This document shows positions 9,673-22,524 of a DNA stretch of 64,000 nt, in pieces. Below the pieces are notes generated by a model, which was not told the DNA's origin, made no database searches, and was given only the letters and a program-made list of their open reading frames with translations. Position numbers and translations under genes: made by a program. The stretch's first letter is position 1, and each line of letters starts with the position of its first letter. Origin of the DNA: Ornithinimicrobium sp. INDO-MA30-4 (lineage in GTDB: Bacteria; Actinomycetota; Actinomycetes; Actinomycetales; Dermatophilaceae); NCBI RefSeq assembly GCF_021535045.1, contig NZ_CP091056.1, positions 1,922,001 through 1,986,000 on the forward strand, written 5' to 3'.

Positions 9673-10199
9673 CTAGGCCGCCAACCTGGCCACTACACCC
9701 CGCACCAGTTCATCGATCTGCTCGGCCGCGGCATGCGTTGGCTCATACCCTTGCCGTACGGGTCGGCGATGTCATCAGCCTTGCTAGCCCGGCCACGATG
9801 CTTCTTGACCGCCTTCAGCAACTCGGCACCCGTCACCGACTCAGGCACCTGCTCCATCGCCTTCGCGAACTGACCCAGCGTGTAGAGCTTGCCAACAAAC
9901 TGCGGAAAATCTTCCAGCAGGTATGTCCGGTGCTCAACTGTCATGGTCAGCACCAGGTCCGCTTCGCGAAGGTTCGCCGCGACCGTCCGCTCGCTGGCGA
10001 TCTGGGGCGAGCGGACTCCGCGATCGCTCAACTCCGCCACCATCAGCGGGTCCATAACCAAGCCAGGTTTGGCGTGGGTGCCAGCGCTGATCACCCGCAA
10101 CCGATCCGGCCCGGCCACGTTCTCAGCCAGCGCGTGGGCAAACGTCGACCGACAAATATTGGCGGTGCAGACAAACATCAGAGTCAGTGGCTTAGACAC
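9673..10199 (-). CDS. Low-molecular-weight protein-tyrosine phosphatase
   Basis: A cytoplasmic Wzb/Etp-like phosphatase. The N-terminal P-loop is CTANICRS (C-x5-R-S, about residues 11-18) and the general acid sits in DDIADPYGKG (DP motif). A missing T near 9747 shifts the frame: restoring GGTTAT gives DPYGKGYEPTHAAAEQIDEL and a stop TAG at 9673. It lies 9 nt after rmlCD and in the same locus as a BY-kinase (14802-16326), its expected partner in tyrosine-phosphorylation control of polysaccharide chain length or export. Confidence 0.9.
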
Positions 10200-10208
10200 A
10201 AGATCAAC

Positions 10209-12646
<2,438 letters not shown>

Positions 12647-12659
12647 CTACCGTCGGCTC

Positions 12660-13519
12660 ATGCGTGGAATCTTGCTGGCTGGTGGCACTGGCTCTCGTTT
12701 GCACCCGATCACCCTGGGGATTAGCAAGCAATTGATGCCTGTCTATGACAAGCCGATGGTCTATTACCCCCTATCGACACTGATGCTGGCCGGGATCACC
12801 GATATCTTGATCATCACTACACCGCATGACGCCCCGCAGTTTCGGCGGTTGCTGGGCGATGGGTCGCAGTTCGGAGTCTCCTTGAGCTATGCCGAGCAGC
12901 CGAGCCCAGATGGAATCGCCCAGGCCTTTCACATTGGGGCCGAGCACATCGGCAACGACAGACTGGGCCTGGTGCTCGGCGACAACATCTTTTACGGACC
13001 AGGCCTAGGCAACCAGTTGCGCCGGTTCTCGACCCTCGATGGCGCAGCTATCTATGGCTATGAGGTCAGCAACCCCAGAGAATATGGCGTCGTCGACTTT
13101 GATGACAGCGGGACCGCGCTGTCACTGCAAGAGAAACCAGAAAACCCACGCAGCCGGTATGCGGTGCCCGGCCTGTACTTCTACGACGACACGGCGGTGG
13201 AAAGGGCGCGTGGCCTGCAGCCATCTGCTCGTGGCGAACTCGAGATCACCGACCTCAACCGGCTCTACCTGGAAGAAGGAAACCTGCAGGTGCAGGTCCT
13301 ACCACGGGGTACCGCGTGGCTCGACACTGGAACTGTTGACTCACTGAACGATGCCGCCAATTATGTGCGAACTCTTGAGGGCCGGCAGGGTTTGAAGATC
13401 GGCGCCCCGAGGAAGTTGCCTGGCGGATGGGATATTTGAGCGACGCCGAACTTGCCGAGCGCGCCGAGCCCTTGCGCAAGTCGGGCTACGGGGACTACTT
13501 ACTGGGGTTACTGCGCTAA
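12660..13519 (+). CDS. rfbA: Glucose-1-phosphate thymidylyltransferase
   Basis: Makes dTDP-glucose from dTTP and glucose 1-phosphate, the first rhamnose-pathway step. The N-terminus [16 protein letters not shown] and [18 protein letters not shown] carry the nucleotide-binding residues. The visible frame stops at 13439, but adding one C in the C run near 13410 gives [20 protein letters not shown] and a normal C-terminus ending at the TAA at 13517. That gives 286 residues, typical of RfbA. It is transcribed away from rfbB. Confidence 0.94.
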
Positions 13520-13536
13520 ACCAGCGCGTGGGCGAC

Positions 13537-13815
13537 CTAATCGAGCTGGATTAAGCCGATCTCGGAGAAGGACGCCAAGGCGGCGTGCACGCCCTCAGCC
13601 ACATCTTCCGGGGCGAGCTCAAAATCTTCCGCGATGGCGGCAACCAAGTCGTCCTCGCTAGGAGCCTCGCTCAGGCGCAGCCAGATCATCGCGCTGGCAT
13701 CTTCCAGCACCACTAATGGGCCATCGGGGAGCACTGCAACATAGAACAGCAGCTCACCGCGCGCTCCTTGGCGTTCAATCTCCACCACATTGTCGCCCTT
13801 GTGCACGAAACTCAC
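13537..13815 (-). CDS. PqqD-like small protein
   Basis: A 92-residue protein of the PqqD winged-helix superfamily, which includes the RiPP recognition elements that hold peptide substrates for modifying enzymes. Visible family features are LLFYVAVLPDGPLVVLEDAS, IWLRLSE and a C-terminal helix ending EIGLIQLD. Its start overlaps the end of the nucleotidyltransferase gene by 4 nt. No radical-SAM enzyme or precursor peptide is evident. In polysaccharide loci such PqqD/nucleotidyltransferase pairs recur without a defined role, so the RiPP reading is only a possibility. Confidence 0.65.
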   Translation of the reverse strand: MSFVHKGDNVVEIERQGARGELLFYVAVLPDGPLVVLEDASAMIWLRLSEAPSEDDLVAAIAEDFELAPEDVAEGVHAALASFSEIGLIQLD

Positions 13816-14707
13816 TCGTGCCTCCTGGCCCGGTTCCGCAGCGTGACCAACCCGACACCCGCAACTCGGACTACTTCGCTGAGGCCCTTGCGGGTGCGAT
13901 GGCCAAACTCACGGACGACGTCTGCGTTTGTGGGGACGCGCCCTAATTCGAATCTCAGGTGGTCACGGCTGACCAGCAAACTCTGCATCGTGATCCGCAG
14001 CGCATCCCGCTTGGTTGGCGCCTCGGCGATCCGTGCTTGCCACTGGATGAGTCGCGAGGTGTCGTCTGACGCGGTGCTCCATAACCGAGCGCCAGGCCGA
14101 TGAGCCACGGTCTCCCTTGACCCAGACCGAAGGCAAAGCCCACGTCTGCGTTGAGTCGCTTGACTAGCCCGCGCACTTCAGCCTGGAACTCTGCGGGTTG
14201 AGTGTCCCAGGCAAAGTCGATGGCTCGTTCACGCACATGTTCATAGGGCGCCCGAGCTGCATGCAGAATCAAAATCAGGCTTTGAGCGGCCCTCGACGGC
14301 ACCGGGCATGAAATCCCAGCAATTTGAGCAAAATCACGTTCTTGCCAGATCTGGTCAAAAGCAGCCTCTGGCGACATATCAAAACCGGGCCAACGGCGAT
14401 GGACATCAACGCTGGCCCAACTGTCGTGGTGGTACACGGCGGCATGCTCAAAAGCAGAGCCAGTGGTGAAGCCCGTGAGCCGAAACCATCCGTGCTGGCC
14501 GATCGCATCGAGGAATTCTTGCAGGTGGGAGGGCCGCACCAGAATGTCGGCGTCCTGACTCGAGGCGTGCTCTCGACGCAGCCCTGGAGCCACGGCTGGG
14601 CCTTTCACATGCAGTACGTCGAAGTCATGTGCCTCAGCAAGATGGGCCATCACGGCATGCGCGAATCGGACGCGTACCGAGATTGGCACTTCCTTCTGCT
14701 GATTCAT
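13812..14707 (-). CDS. Nucleotidyltransferase-fold protein (NTP_transf_5-like, apparent frameshift)
   Basis: About 298 residues when joined. The N-terminal half has the pattern of uncharacterised nucleotidyltransferases found in surface-polysaccharide loci: HVKGPAVAPGLRRE, then the acidic SSQDADILVRPSHL, and later ASVDVHRRWPG. The middle part (LILILHAARAPYEH) is helical. The frame changes around 14090-14130, after which VPTNADVVREFGHRTRKGL leads to the stop at 13812. Its substrate is unknown. It overlaps the PqqD-like gene and is divergent from the BY-kinase gene. Confidence 0.65.
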
Positions 14708-14801
14708 CGCTTCTTATCCTAAGTCTCTGGGCACGCCATTACCCGCCGACCACGTTAGAGTGGACGACGCCCGTGATACACCACAGAAACCCGTGAGGCC
14801 C

Positions 14802-16326
14802 GTGACACTCAAGATTTCGTCAGAATCACCCGCATTAACGCCGTGTGGATTCTGCTGATGATTACCCTTGGCCTTGCGCTGTCTTTTGCTTACACATTGC
14901 GCCAGCCCGTTCTGTACGTCGCTAACGCCTCGGGGTACGTGGTGGCTGGCAATTCGTCCACCGTCGGCGATGCTTTCTCGGGTGCCAGTTTGGCTAAGGA
15001 ACGAGCCGCCGCCTACGTGCCGCTGGTCAGCAGCCGTCCCGTTGCTGAACGCGTTATCGAAGAGTTGGGCATCGACGCAGACCCGTCGGGCCTCGCGGCA
15101 TCGATCTCCGCCTCTGTTGCTCCTGACTCCAACTTGATGCAGATTCAAGCCACGTCGAGTAGCCCAGAGCAGGCCCAGGCAGTGGCTAACGCGGTGATCG
15201 CAGCCACGGCTGCCGAGGCATTCGAGATTGAAAACCAGGACCGCGCTGAAGGCGAGCAGGCCAACTCGATTATCCAGGTGGTGCCGGTCGAGGAAGCACT
15301 GCTGCCAACATCGCCTTCGTCGCCTGACTACCCCTTCAACTTGGCTATCGGTGCGTTGATTGGCTTGGGCGCCGGCTACGCCATCGCGTTTATCCGCACC
15401 CGTCTGGACCGCAAGATCCGCTCGGTGAGTGACGTCGAAGAGACCATCGACGTCCCAGTTTTGGGCATCCTGCCTGACACCAAGGACCTGCGAACCGCTC
15501 CCGTCGACGGCAGCCTAGAAGACCAGGGTCCAGCGTCTGAAGCCTTGCGTCAGCTGCGTACCAACCTGCGCTTCGCCGATGTTGACCGCCCCCCGCGCTC
15601 CATCATCGTTACCAGTTCCAATGCTCAAGAGGGCAAGTCGACAGTCGCCTCTAACTTGGCGATCATGTTGGCCAGTGCTGGTCAGCGCACACTGCTCGTT
15701 GACGCTGATTTGCGGCGTCCGACGGTGGCCAAGCGAATGGGCGCCGACTCAGCCGTTGGCCTGACCCAGGTGCTGGCAGGCGATGTGGACGTTGCAGACA
15801 CCATCCAGGATTCAGACATCCCCCACTTGAGCATCTTGACTGCTGGTCGGGTCCCGCCGAACCCGAGTGAATTGCTGGGCTCCCTGCGGATGGAACAGTT
15901 GGTCCGCGAGTTAAGCGGTGACTACTTCGTGATCTTTGACGCCCCGCCACTGCTGCCGGTCACCGATGGGGGCCTGCTCAGCGCGGCCGTTGACGGCACG
16001 CTCTTGGTCGTCACGGTCGGGTCGACCTTTAAGGAAAACATCCAGCAGAGCGCCAAGATTCTTAGCCGCGTCAACAGCAAGTTGCTCGGGTGGTGCTCAA
16101 CAAGGCACCCATGAAGGGCATGGGCTCCGTCGTTTACGGCTACGGCTACAAGACCAGCAAACAGGACAGTTATTACACCTCTGTTTACGGCAAGGCGTCA
16201 CGCCGAAAAGCCAAGGCGGAGAAGAAGGCCGCTGCAAAGCTGGCCCGATCGACGAAACCTCGACGACCGGTGAGCGCGACCTCAGCGCTGAAAGCCGTCG
16301 CTCACGTCGGAGCTGATCAGCAATGA
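14802..16326 (+). CDS. Wzz-type chain-length regulator fused to a BY-kinase (apparent frameshifts)
   Basis: A membrane protein-tyrosine kinase that controls polysaccharide polymerisation or export. The N-terminus has a transmembrane helix (VWILLMITLGLALSFAY), a coiled extracytoplasmic part, and a second helix near residue 175 (LAIGALIGLGAGYAIAF). The cytoplasmic kinase has Walker A (NAQEGKSTVASN), Walker A' (LLVDADLRRP) and Walker B (FVIFDAPPLL). The C-terminal tail YGYGYKTSKQDSYYTSVYGK is the Tyr cluster used for autophosphorylation. I start at the GTG at 14802: restoring a G at about 14813 gives MTLKDFVRITRINAVW. A second shift is near 16092. The next gene overlaps by 4 nt. Confidence 0.88.
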
Positions 16327-17161
16327 CCCGCTCTCGCGCCCTGATTGTCGCGCTGGCCTTAACAATGGTCGCCATTCTCGCGGCAGCCTGGTGGGCCAGT
16401 CGCGGCGCCTCCTCTGCGCCTTCAACCGCTGCTGATCTGGACCCCTCTACGTCCACCGCGAGCGTCGGAGCAACCGACGAGATATTTGGGCCACTCGTGC
16501 TAGATGTCAGCAGCAATGGTTCATTGATTCGCGCTCAGTTGGGCAGTTGCACCAGCGCGTCCGAGCCGACTTGTGGGTGACCGATGGAGCCAGCGAGGCT
16601 TTCGTCGAGACCTCGGCTGTGCCGCTGAGCAAGATCCAATCGGCAAACATTGATGGTGATGACCTCACCCTGATTGGCGCCGACGAAGACTGCACCGCGA
16701 CTAAGGCGACCTCTGACGATGGCGGCCAATCATGGACGACCGAGGAGGACGACTCGATCCCGAGCGACTCAAACACGTGTGCCATAGCGTCGGTTCACGA
16801 TGGCGCCGATGAGGCACTAGCTCTCTGCGGTGACGGCGGCTCAATCTCGCGCATCACCAGCGAGGGGGAAGTCAACGGCATTACGGGATTGCCTGAGATC
16901 ACGGGCGTAGCGCAGACCCAAGACGAGACGTTCTATGCCATCGTCAGCACCGAGAGTTGCTCCTCGAGAGTGCTCGAATACGGCACGGCAGAGGTCGGCG
17001 ACTCCGAGGAAGAGCAATGGTCTGAGTTGAGCTGCATAGGCTTTAGGACTGCCGCAACTGGCCTGGCCATTGATGAAGACGACACGATGTATGTGCAAGC
17101 GGGCAACGATCTCCTGATCAGCGATGACGGCCTCGAATGGACCAACCCGCTGGACGGTTAA
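16323..17161 (+). CDS. Membrane-anchored Asp-box (BNR-like) protein of unknown function
   Basis: The N-terminus has one hydrophobic helix (ALIVALALTMVAILAAAWWA) that anchors or exports the protein. The rest is acidic and beta-rich. It contains an Asp-box, SDDGGQSW (S-x-D-x-G-x-S-W), and a degenerate one near the end, SDDGLEW, so a small beta-propeller is likely. The frame changes near 16555. It is coupled to the BY-kinase by ATGA overlap, so a role near the polysaccharide machinery is plausible. It lacks an evident sialidase catalytic FRIP motif, so I do not call it an enzyme. Confidence 0.55.
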
Positions 17162-18259
17162 GCCAAGCGGTCAACCTCAGCCCGCAAGCGCTGGGCAAAC
17201 GCAGTTTCGCTAAACCGCGCAGCGTTGGCCTCCACCGCACTGCGCTGCCACACGCTCATCCGCACGGTCGAGGGCCGCGCGAATTTGATCTGGGAAGACG
17301 TCGTCAAAGTACTCCCCAGAGACTCCCTCTTGAACGGTATCGAGATACCCACCTGCGCGAAGGGCGACCGTGGGGATACCGAACCGATTCGCCTCTAACG
17401 GTGTAAGGCCAAAGTCTTCGCGACTCGGAGCCAAAAGCAACGTGGCATGCCGATAGCACCAGCGCAGTTGGGCCTCGCTGAGGTCAGAAACAATCCGCGC
17501 ATTGTTGGGCAACAGCGCCCGCAATCGCTCCCGTTCTGGTCCAAACCCGACAACCACGAGTCGGCGATTCGTGCCGCGCACCGCTTCAATGGCCTTGTCA
17601 ACATTCTTATAGGCCATCAATCGGGAGACCAAGAGGGTGAAACCACCCGCCCCCCAGTCGCTCAGCGCGTTGACCGGCTCGATGGAGCCTTCCGTGGGAA
17701 AGGTCGTGGGCGGACCCAACAACTCGGACTCACGGCCATAGGCGCGGTGGATACGCTCTTGGATCACCCGCGCATTGGCAAAGTAGGTGTCCGCTCCGAC
17801 CGCTGCTTTGCGGTCCCAGGACAGCAGTGGCTTCTTCAATGCCTTGAGAGCCACCCGCTTGGGCGAAAGGCGCGGGGCGTCGCCGAGATAATCCGCTGAT
17901 TCATACAACCATCGAGCAGGTGAGTGGCAATACACAATGCGCGCACCCGTGGTTGGAAACGCGTGAGCCCACCCGGAGGAAGAAGCGATGACGACGTCCG
18001 CGTCGATCTTCATCCGACTCGAGAGACCCGCCAAGATCGGCAATGCGCGACGGGGGTCCGTACGCAACAGAGCAACGCGATTGGCTGACGAAACATGCAC
18101 CTTGTAGTCGCCAAACTCCGGGTAGGTGGTCTGCGGGTTGTAAAACGTGGTGTGCACCTCTGCCCCCGGAAAAGCACGCAAGATCGCCAAGACAACCCGT
18201 TCGGCGCCACCTCGCTGCGTCACATAATCATGGGCGATCGCGACACGGGGCCTGCTCAC
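17158..18259 (-). CDS. Glycosyltransferase family 4 protein
   Basis: A cytoplasmic GT-B retaining glycosyltransferase of about 366 residues. The N-terminal domain begins RPRVAIAHDYVTQRGGAERV. The donor-binding domain has LLVSRLMAYKNVDKAIEAV and the E-x7-E-like segment APSREDFGLTPLEANRFG. A frame change near 17260 gives the tail SETAFAQRLRAEVDRLA and the stop at 17158. The GTG start at 18259 overlaps the stop of the upstream reductase-like gene (GTGA). Last gene of the gmd operon, so a GDP-sugar donor is plausible. Its C-terminus overlaps the convergent Asp-box gene by 4 nt. Confidence 0.88.
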
Positions 18260-19225
18260 TGTTGTCCTTGGTGGATTTCCGAAATATCGGCAGCCACCAT
18301 CTGGGCCACCATCTCTGCGAAAGTCACCGACGGTCGCCAACCCAGCTCACGAGCGGCCTTGCTGGCATCTCCCACCAGCTCGTGGGCATCCACGGGCCGG
18401 AAGAATTGAGGATCGATGCGCACCAGGTGCTCCCAGTCGGCGATACCCACCGCGGCAAAGCGGCCCCCACAAAATCACGAACCGAGTGCGCTTGCCCCGT
18501 CGCGATCACGTAGTCGCCAGCGGCTTCACGCTCGCTAGCGAGCCACATCGCCTTGGCATAGTCCGGTGCCCATCCCCAGTCACGTCGCGCATCCAGGTTG
18601 CCGAGAACCAACTCGCTCTGCTGCCCGGCGGCAATTCGCGCTACACCAGCGGTGATCTTGCGCGTGACAAACCGCTCAGGCCGCCGCGGCGACTCATGGT
18701 TGTAGAGCACCACCGTGCTGGCATGCATCCCTCGAGCCCGATACACCCCAGTCAGTAAATGCCCGTATGCCTTGGCCGCCCCATAAGGGTTGACCGGCGC
18801 CAACGGGGTCTCTTCAGTTTGCGGAGACGTTGTCGGTTCGCCAAAGATTTCGGCACTTGAGGCCTGCACCCAGCGAATTGGCACCCCCTCCTCGTCTGCT
18901 GTGCCCAGACCGCCTCGAGCAGGCCGGCAACGGCTAAGCCCGTCACGTGGCCCGCTAAGAGCGGTTGCTCCCAAGAGAGCCCTACCGAACTGATGCCCGC
19001 GAGGTGAAAGACGGCGGTTGGCTCGACATCGGAAAGAACCTCAGACATTCGTAGGGTGTCCCTGATGTCAGCCACATGGACGGTAACCCCGCCTGGCACA
19101 TGGGTGCGGTCGTCCTCGGCGCGAACCACACCATGCACATCGATGCCCTTGCTCACGAGAAGCTCGGCTAGGTACGAACCGTCCTGGCCGGCGACACCCG
19201 TGATCAGCGCGACGTGAGCACTCAC
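18256..19225 (-). CDS. GDP-mannose dehydratase-like NAD(P)-dependent epimerase/reductase (apparent frameshifts)
   Basis: About 323 residues, homologous to the gene just upstream. It has the Rossmann motif [16 protein letters not shown], the active-site segment [12 protein letters not shown] and [13 protein letters not shown]. The GMD-like stretches [16 protein letters not shown] and [20 protein letters not shown] are both present. As the second gene after gmd it could be the reductase that makes GDP-rhamnose or another GDP-deoxyhexose, or a second dehydratase; the sequence alone does not decide. Frame changes lie near 18900 and 18460. It overlaps its neighbours on both sides by 4 nt. Confidence 0.75.
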
Positions 19226-20208
19226 TTGCCTGCCAACTTGCGCTGCTCAGCCAGATCGTTGTCGACCATCATCTGCACCAGTTCGGTGAAACTCACTGTG
19301 GGCTCCCAACCCAACACCGTGCGCGCCTTGCTGGAGTCACCGATCAACAACTCAACCTCAGCAGGCCGCATGAACCGCGGGTCTTGCTTGACCAGGTGGC
19401 CCCAGTCATCAATACCGGCGTGCTTGAAAGCAACATCCAGCAGATCCCGAATTGAATGGCTCTCACCGGTTGAAATGACGTAGTCATCGGCCTCGTCCTG
19501 CTGCAGCATGAGCCACATTGCTTCGACGTAGTTGCCAGCGAAGCCCCAGTCGCGTTTGGCGTCAAGATTGCCCAAGGTGATGTCGTCTTGTAGTCCCAAC
19601 GCAATCCGCGCCACCGCCTGACTCACTTTGCGCGTCACAAACTCTGGGCCGCGGCGCGGTGATTCATGGTTGAAGAGCACACCCGACGATGCGTGCATCC
19701 CATAGGACTCGCGGTAGTTAATCGTCATGTAGTGGCCGAAGACTTTGGCCACACCATAGGGAGAGCGCGGCCACAACAAGGTTGACTCTTTCTGGGGCAC
19801 CTCTTGGACCTTGCCGAACATCTCAGAGCTTGAGGCCTGATAAAAGCGGATCGACTCCGGACTATCACCGGCGTGCAATCGCACCGCCTCCAGCATGTTC
19901 AACACCCCCGTGCCAGTCACATCGGTGGTGACATGCGCGTTTTCCCATGAGTAGGCGACGAAAGACACCGCACCCAGGTTGTAGACCTCATCGGGCTGAG
20001 CCTGCCGCAGCGTGCGCATCAGGCTAGAGAGATCGGTGAGGTCGCCGGTGTGCAGGATGACATCGGGGACGGCCTCTTGGACCATTGCGATCTTGGGGTT
20101 GTTTTGGCCACGGACCATCCCATGCACCTCGTAGCCCTTGCTCAGCAGCAGTTCAGCGAGGTAGAGACCATCTTGTCCGGTGATGCCGGTGATTAGTGCG
20201 CGTTTCAT
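19222..20208 (-). CDS. gmd: GDP-mannose 4,6-dehydratase
   Basis: Converts GDP-mannose to GDP-4-keto-6-deoxymannose, precursor of fucose-, rhamnose- or perosamine-type sugars. An unbroken 328-residue frame with [20 protein letters not shown], the catalytic [11 protein letters not shown] and [13 protein letters not shown], and the GMD signature [16 protein letters not shown]. It heads a three-gene operon (gmd, gmd-like, GT4) joined by 4-nt overlaps. The 97 nt between it and the end of the preceding operon could hold its own promoter. Confidence 0.95.
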   Translation of the reverse strand: MKRALITGITGQDGLYLAELLLSKGYEVHGMVRGQNNPKIAMVQEAVPDVILHTGDLTDLSSLMRTLRQAQPDEVYNLGAVSFVAYSWENAHVTTDVTGTGVLNMLEAVRLHAGDSPESIRFYQASSSEMFGKVQEVPQKESTLLWPRSPYGVAKVFGHYMTINYRESYGMHASSGVLFNHESPRRGPEFVTRKVSQAVARIALGLQDDITLGNLDAKRDWGFAGNYVEAMWLMLQQDEADDYVISTGESHSIRDLLDVAFKHAGIDDWGHLVKQDPRFMRPAEVELLIGDSSKARTVLGWEPTVSFTELVQMMVDNDLAEQRKLAGK

Positions 20209-20305
20209 CGTTGAGGTTCCTAGCGTTCAATTCTCGGTGACATCGTGCGTGGGGCGGCGGGTCTGGCCAGCAATTGAGGCTGACTCGACAGCCAAGGAGA
20301 CTTCA

Positions 20306-21394
20306 TCATCTGCGGACCCCGTTTGCTGTCGCGCGCTCTAACTCGGCAAGAAAACGCCCTTCGCCCTGCTCTGGGCTGAAGTTGGCTGACCAGCGATCAT
20401 GGCTGGCCTGCACCGCGCGGGCCATAGTTGGGGATGACAATTCTTGAATCGCCCGACTCAAAGTCTGCGTCAGTGATTGCACGTCTCCGCGCGACTCATG
20501 TACGGATAGCCGTCGCCCACGACCTCAGGGATACCCCCAGCGTCGCTGACGACCACTGGGACGTTGGCTGCCATTGCTTCGGCGACGACAAGGCCGAAAG
20601 GCTCCTGCCAACGCGACGGGAACACTGCGATGTCGACAGCGTCAAAGAAGTCATCGCGAGCAATCCAGCCCACATGCTCAACGCGATCGCCAAGCGCGCT
20701 CATGGCTGCCTGGACCCGGTCGGCATCTGCGGGTGCGACAAAGCGGCTTTCCCCAGCGATAAAGACCCGCATCCGCACTCCCCGCGAAAGCAACGCCGCG
20801 ACCGATTCACACAGGTCAACCACTCCCTTGTCCGAACTTAACCGGCCCAAAATCCGACGACGGCGACGGCGCCGTTGCTGCGCACCCGCGATCGCGGCGC
20901 GTCCGTCCAGTTCCACAAAATACGGCTGTTTGGCACCGCTGTAGCGACGAAGTGCGAATTCACCACGACATCCCCGCGGTAGCGCGCCACGCTGAGTGCT
21001 GCAGACTGCAACTTGCTCTGCGGGTGCTGATGCACATGCACAACCCGATGTGAGCGGCCAGCCGTGGCCACCGCAGGGAGCAATCCGTGGCACCACAACA
21101 AGCCCGTTCGATGGCGTGCATCCCAAGCGCGCAAGGCGCGGGCATACTGAGCGCGGCTGGAAGTTTTAAGGCCGCAGGGGTGGCCCCGAGTGCCGCGGCC
21201 TGATCAACCACCCCATCTGAGGCTGCCGAGCCAACCACGCTCACGTCGTACCCCGCGGATAGAGCCGCCTTCACGGTGCGCAACAGCATGACCTCGCCGC
21301 CACCAACCGTGGCCTGATTAGCGGCGAAGGTGACGGCCACCACTGGGCTCACCTCGCTCAAAGATGCCTTTGGTCCCTCGAGAGGTCCGCTCAT
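20306..21394 (-). CDS. Glycosyltransferase family 4 protein (several apparent frameshifts)
   Basis: A GT-B enzyme of about 360 residues, read through at least three frame changes (near 21165, 20860 and 20500). The N-terminal part has TFAANQATVGGGEVMLLRTV and HVHQHPQSKLQSAALSVARY. The C-terminal part has RILGRLSSDKGVVDLCE and FPSRWQEPFGLVVAEAMA, the nucleotide-sugar binding E-x7-E region. The tail SHDRWSANFSPEQGEGRFL leads to a TGA at 20306. The ATG at 21394 lies in a TGATGA where the upstream ligase gene probably ends. Last gene of the nonulosonate operon; the acceptor is unknown. Confidence 0.82.
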
Positions 21395-22524
21395 CACGGC
21401 GCCGTCGCGCGTCCAGGAGATACCACGCGGTGATTCCGAAGACGACCGCCCCCGCGAGGTCAAACCACACCTCACCCAGGCTGACAGCGACCACTGCGAT
21501 CGCCAGCAGTGCCGACTCCATCCACCCGCTTCGCAACCGGGTAGGCAGCCGCACCAAGCCCACAAAACAGCCGATCAGAAAGATGAGGATGCAGGCTAAA
21601 GCCAGATATCCACCCTCGGAGACGACAGCAGCATACGAATTGTGGAAAAGAAGGTGTCCCCATCAACGATCACTGATGCGCTGCCTGCGCCACCCCCTGA
21701 CCATGGCTGCTGGGAGATTTTGTACGCGACTTGCTCTGCGATGGTTGCACGCAGCGTGTCTGAGCCTTCCCGGCCTGAGAAAGGGCCATAGATTGCTGCT
21801 TCTTCCGGTATCTGATTAATGGCATACGTGATCAGACCCACCAACCCCACGGCGGGGACAAGCGGTAAACGTCGGCCCATCAAAACCAAATAGTGGCGAT
21901 CGCGGCCGCCACCAAAGTAGTTCTGGAGAACGTCATCACCAGGGCGACTGCAATGACGATCATCAAGATGGTGCGCCGGGGCCGCGAAGCGATGAAGGGG
22001 ATTGACACCAACCCGACGGTGAGCATCCATAACCCAGCGGAGTTGGGGTCGCCCCAGTAGGAGTTCAGTCGGCCGCCATAACTTCCGAGGTTGAAGCCAA
22101 CGATGCCCAATGCCGCACCGACAAAGAGCGAGACCGCCATGCCTCGCGCGGCCGAGGCGATATGCACGCGGCCTGAGATCAGGGCCAATGCGAGGCCGGC
22201 CCAAATTGCGAGGTGCCCCATTCGGCGCACCTCAAAGGCATCAAGTGCGAACGTCCCGAAGTAGACGGCGAGGACAGAACCAAACAACCCGAGATAGGCC
22301 CAAAAGGGAATAGTTAAATCACGCGCGGGTCGAAAGATGGATAGCCCCACGATGAGCACAGCGGCTAGCTCATTAACTGGGGCTCCAACGCCAGGCAGTG
22401 AGGTAACCACCGGGATGAGGATGAACAAGAAGAAGGTGGGCAGCTGGGTCGGTTGGTTCCGGAGATCAGCAACTGGCTCCGCCAGCACATCACCCCAGGC
22501 GTCCTTCGCGCGGGAACCACTCAT
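21394..22524 (-). CDS. O-antigen ligase/polymerase-type membrane protein (apparent frameshifts)
   Basis: A multi-pass integral membrane protein of about 375 residues. The N-terminal 210 residues give at least six hydrophobic helices (FFLFILIPVVTSLPGVG, ELAAVLIVGLSIF, WAYLGLFGSVLAVYF). YWGDPNSAGLWML and MTFSRTTLVAAAIA precede a periplasmic loop; then FFHNSYAAVVSEGGYLALAC matches the HNSY-type Wzy_C/O-antigen ligase core. Frame changes are near 21890, 21630 and the end. It overlaps the upstream GT by 4 nt. Candidate polymerase (Wzy) or ligase for the repeat unit made by this operon. Confidence 0.75.

Noticed and set aside
16323..17161. Sialidase, because of the Asp-box and the nearby sialic-acid genes
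   Set aside because: Only one good Asp-box and no FRIP or catalytic Arg/Tyr/Asp pattern; Asp-boxes occur in many non-enzymatic propellers.
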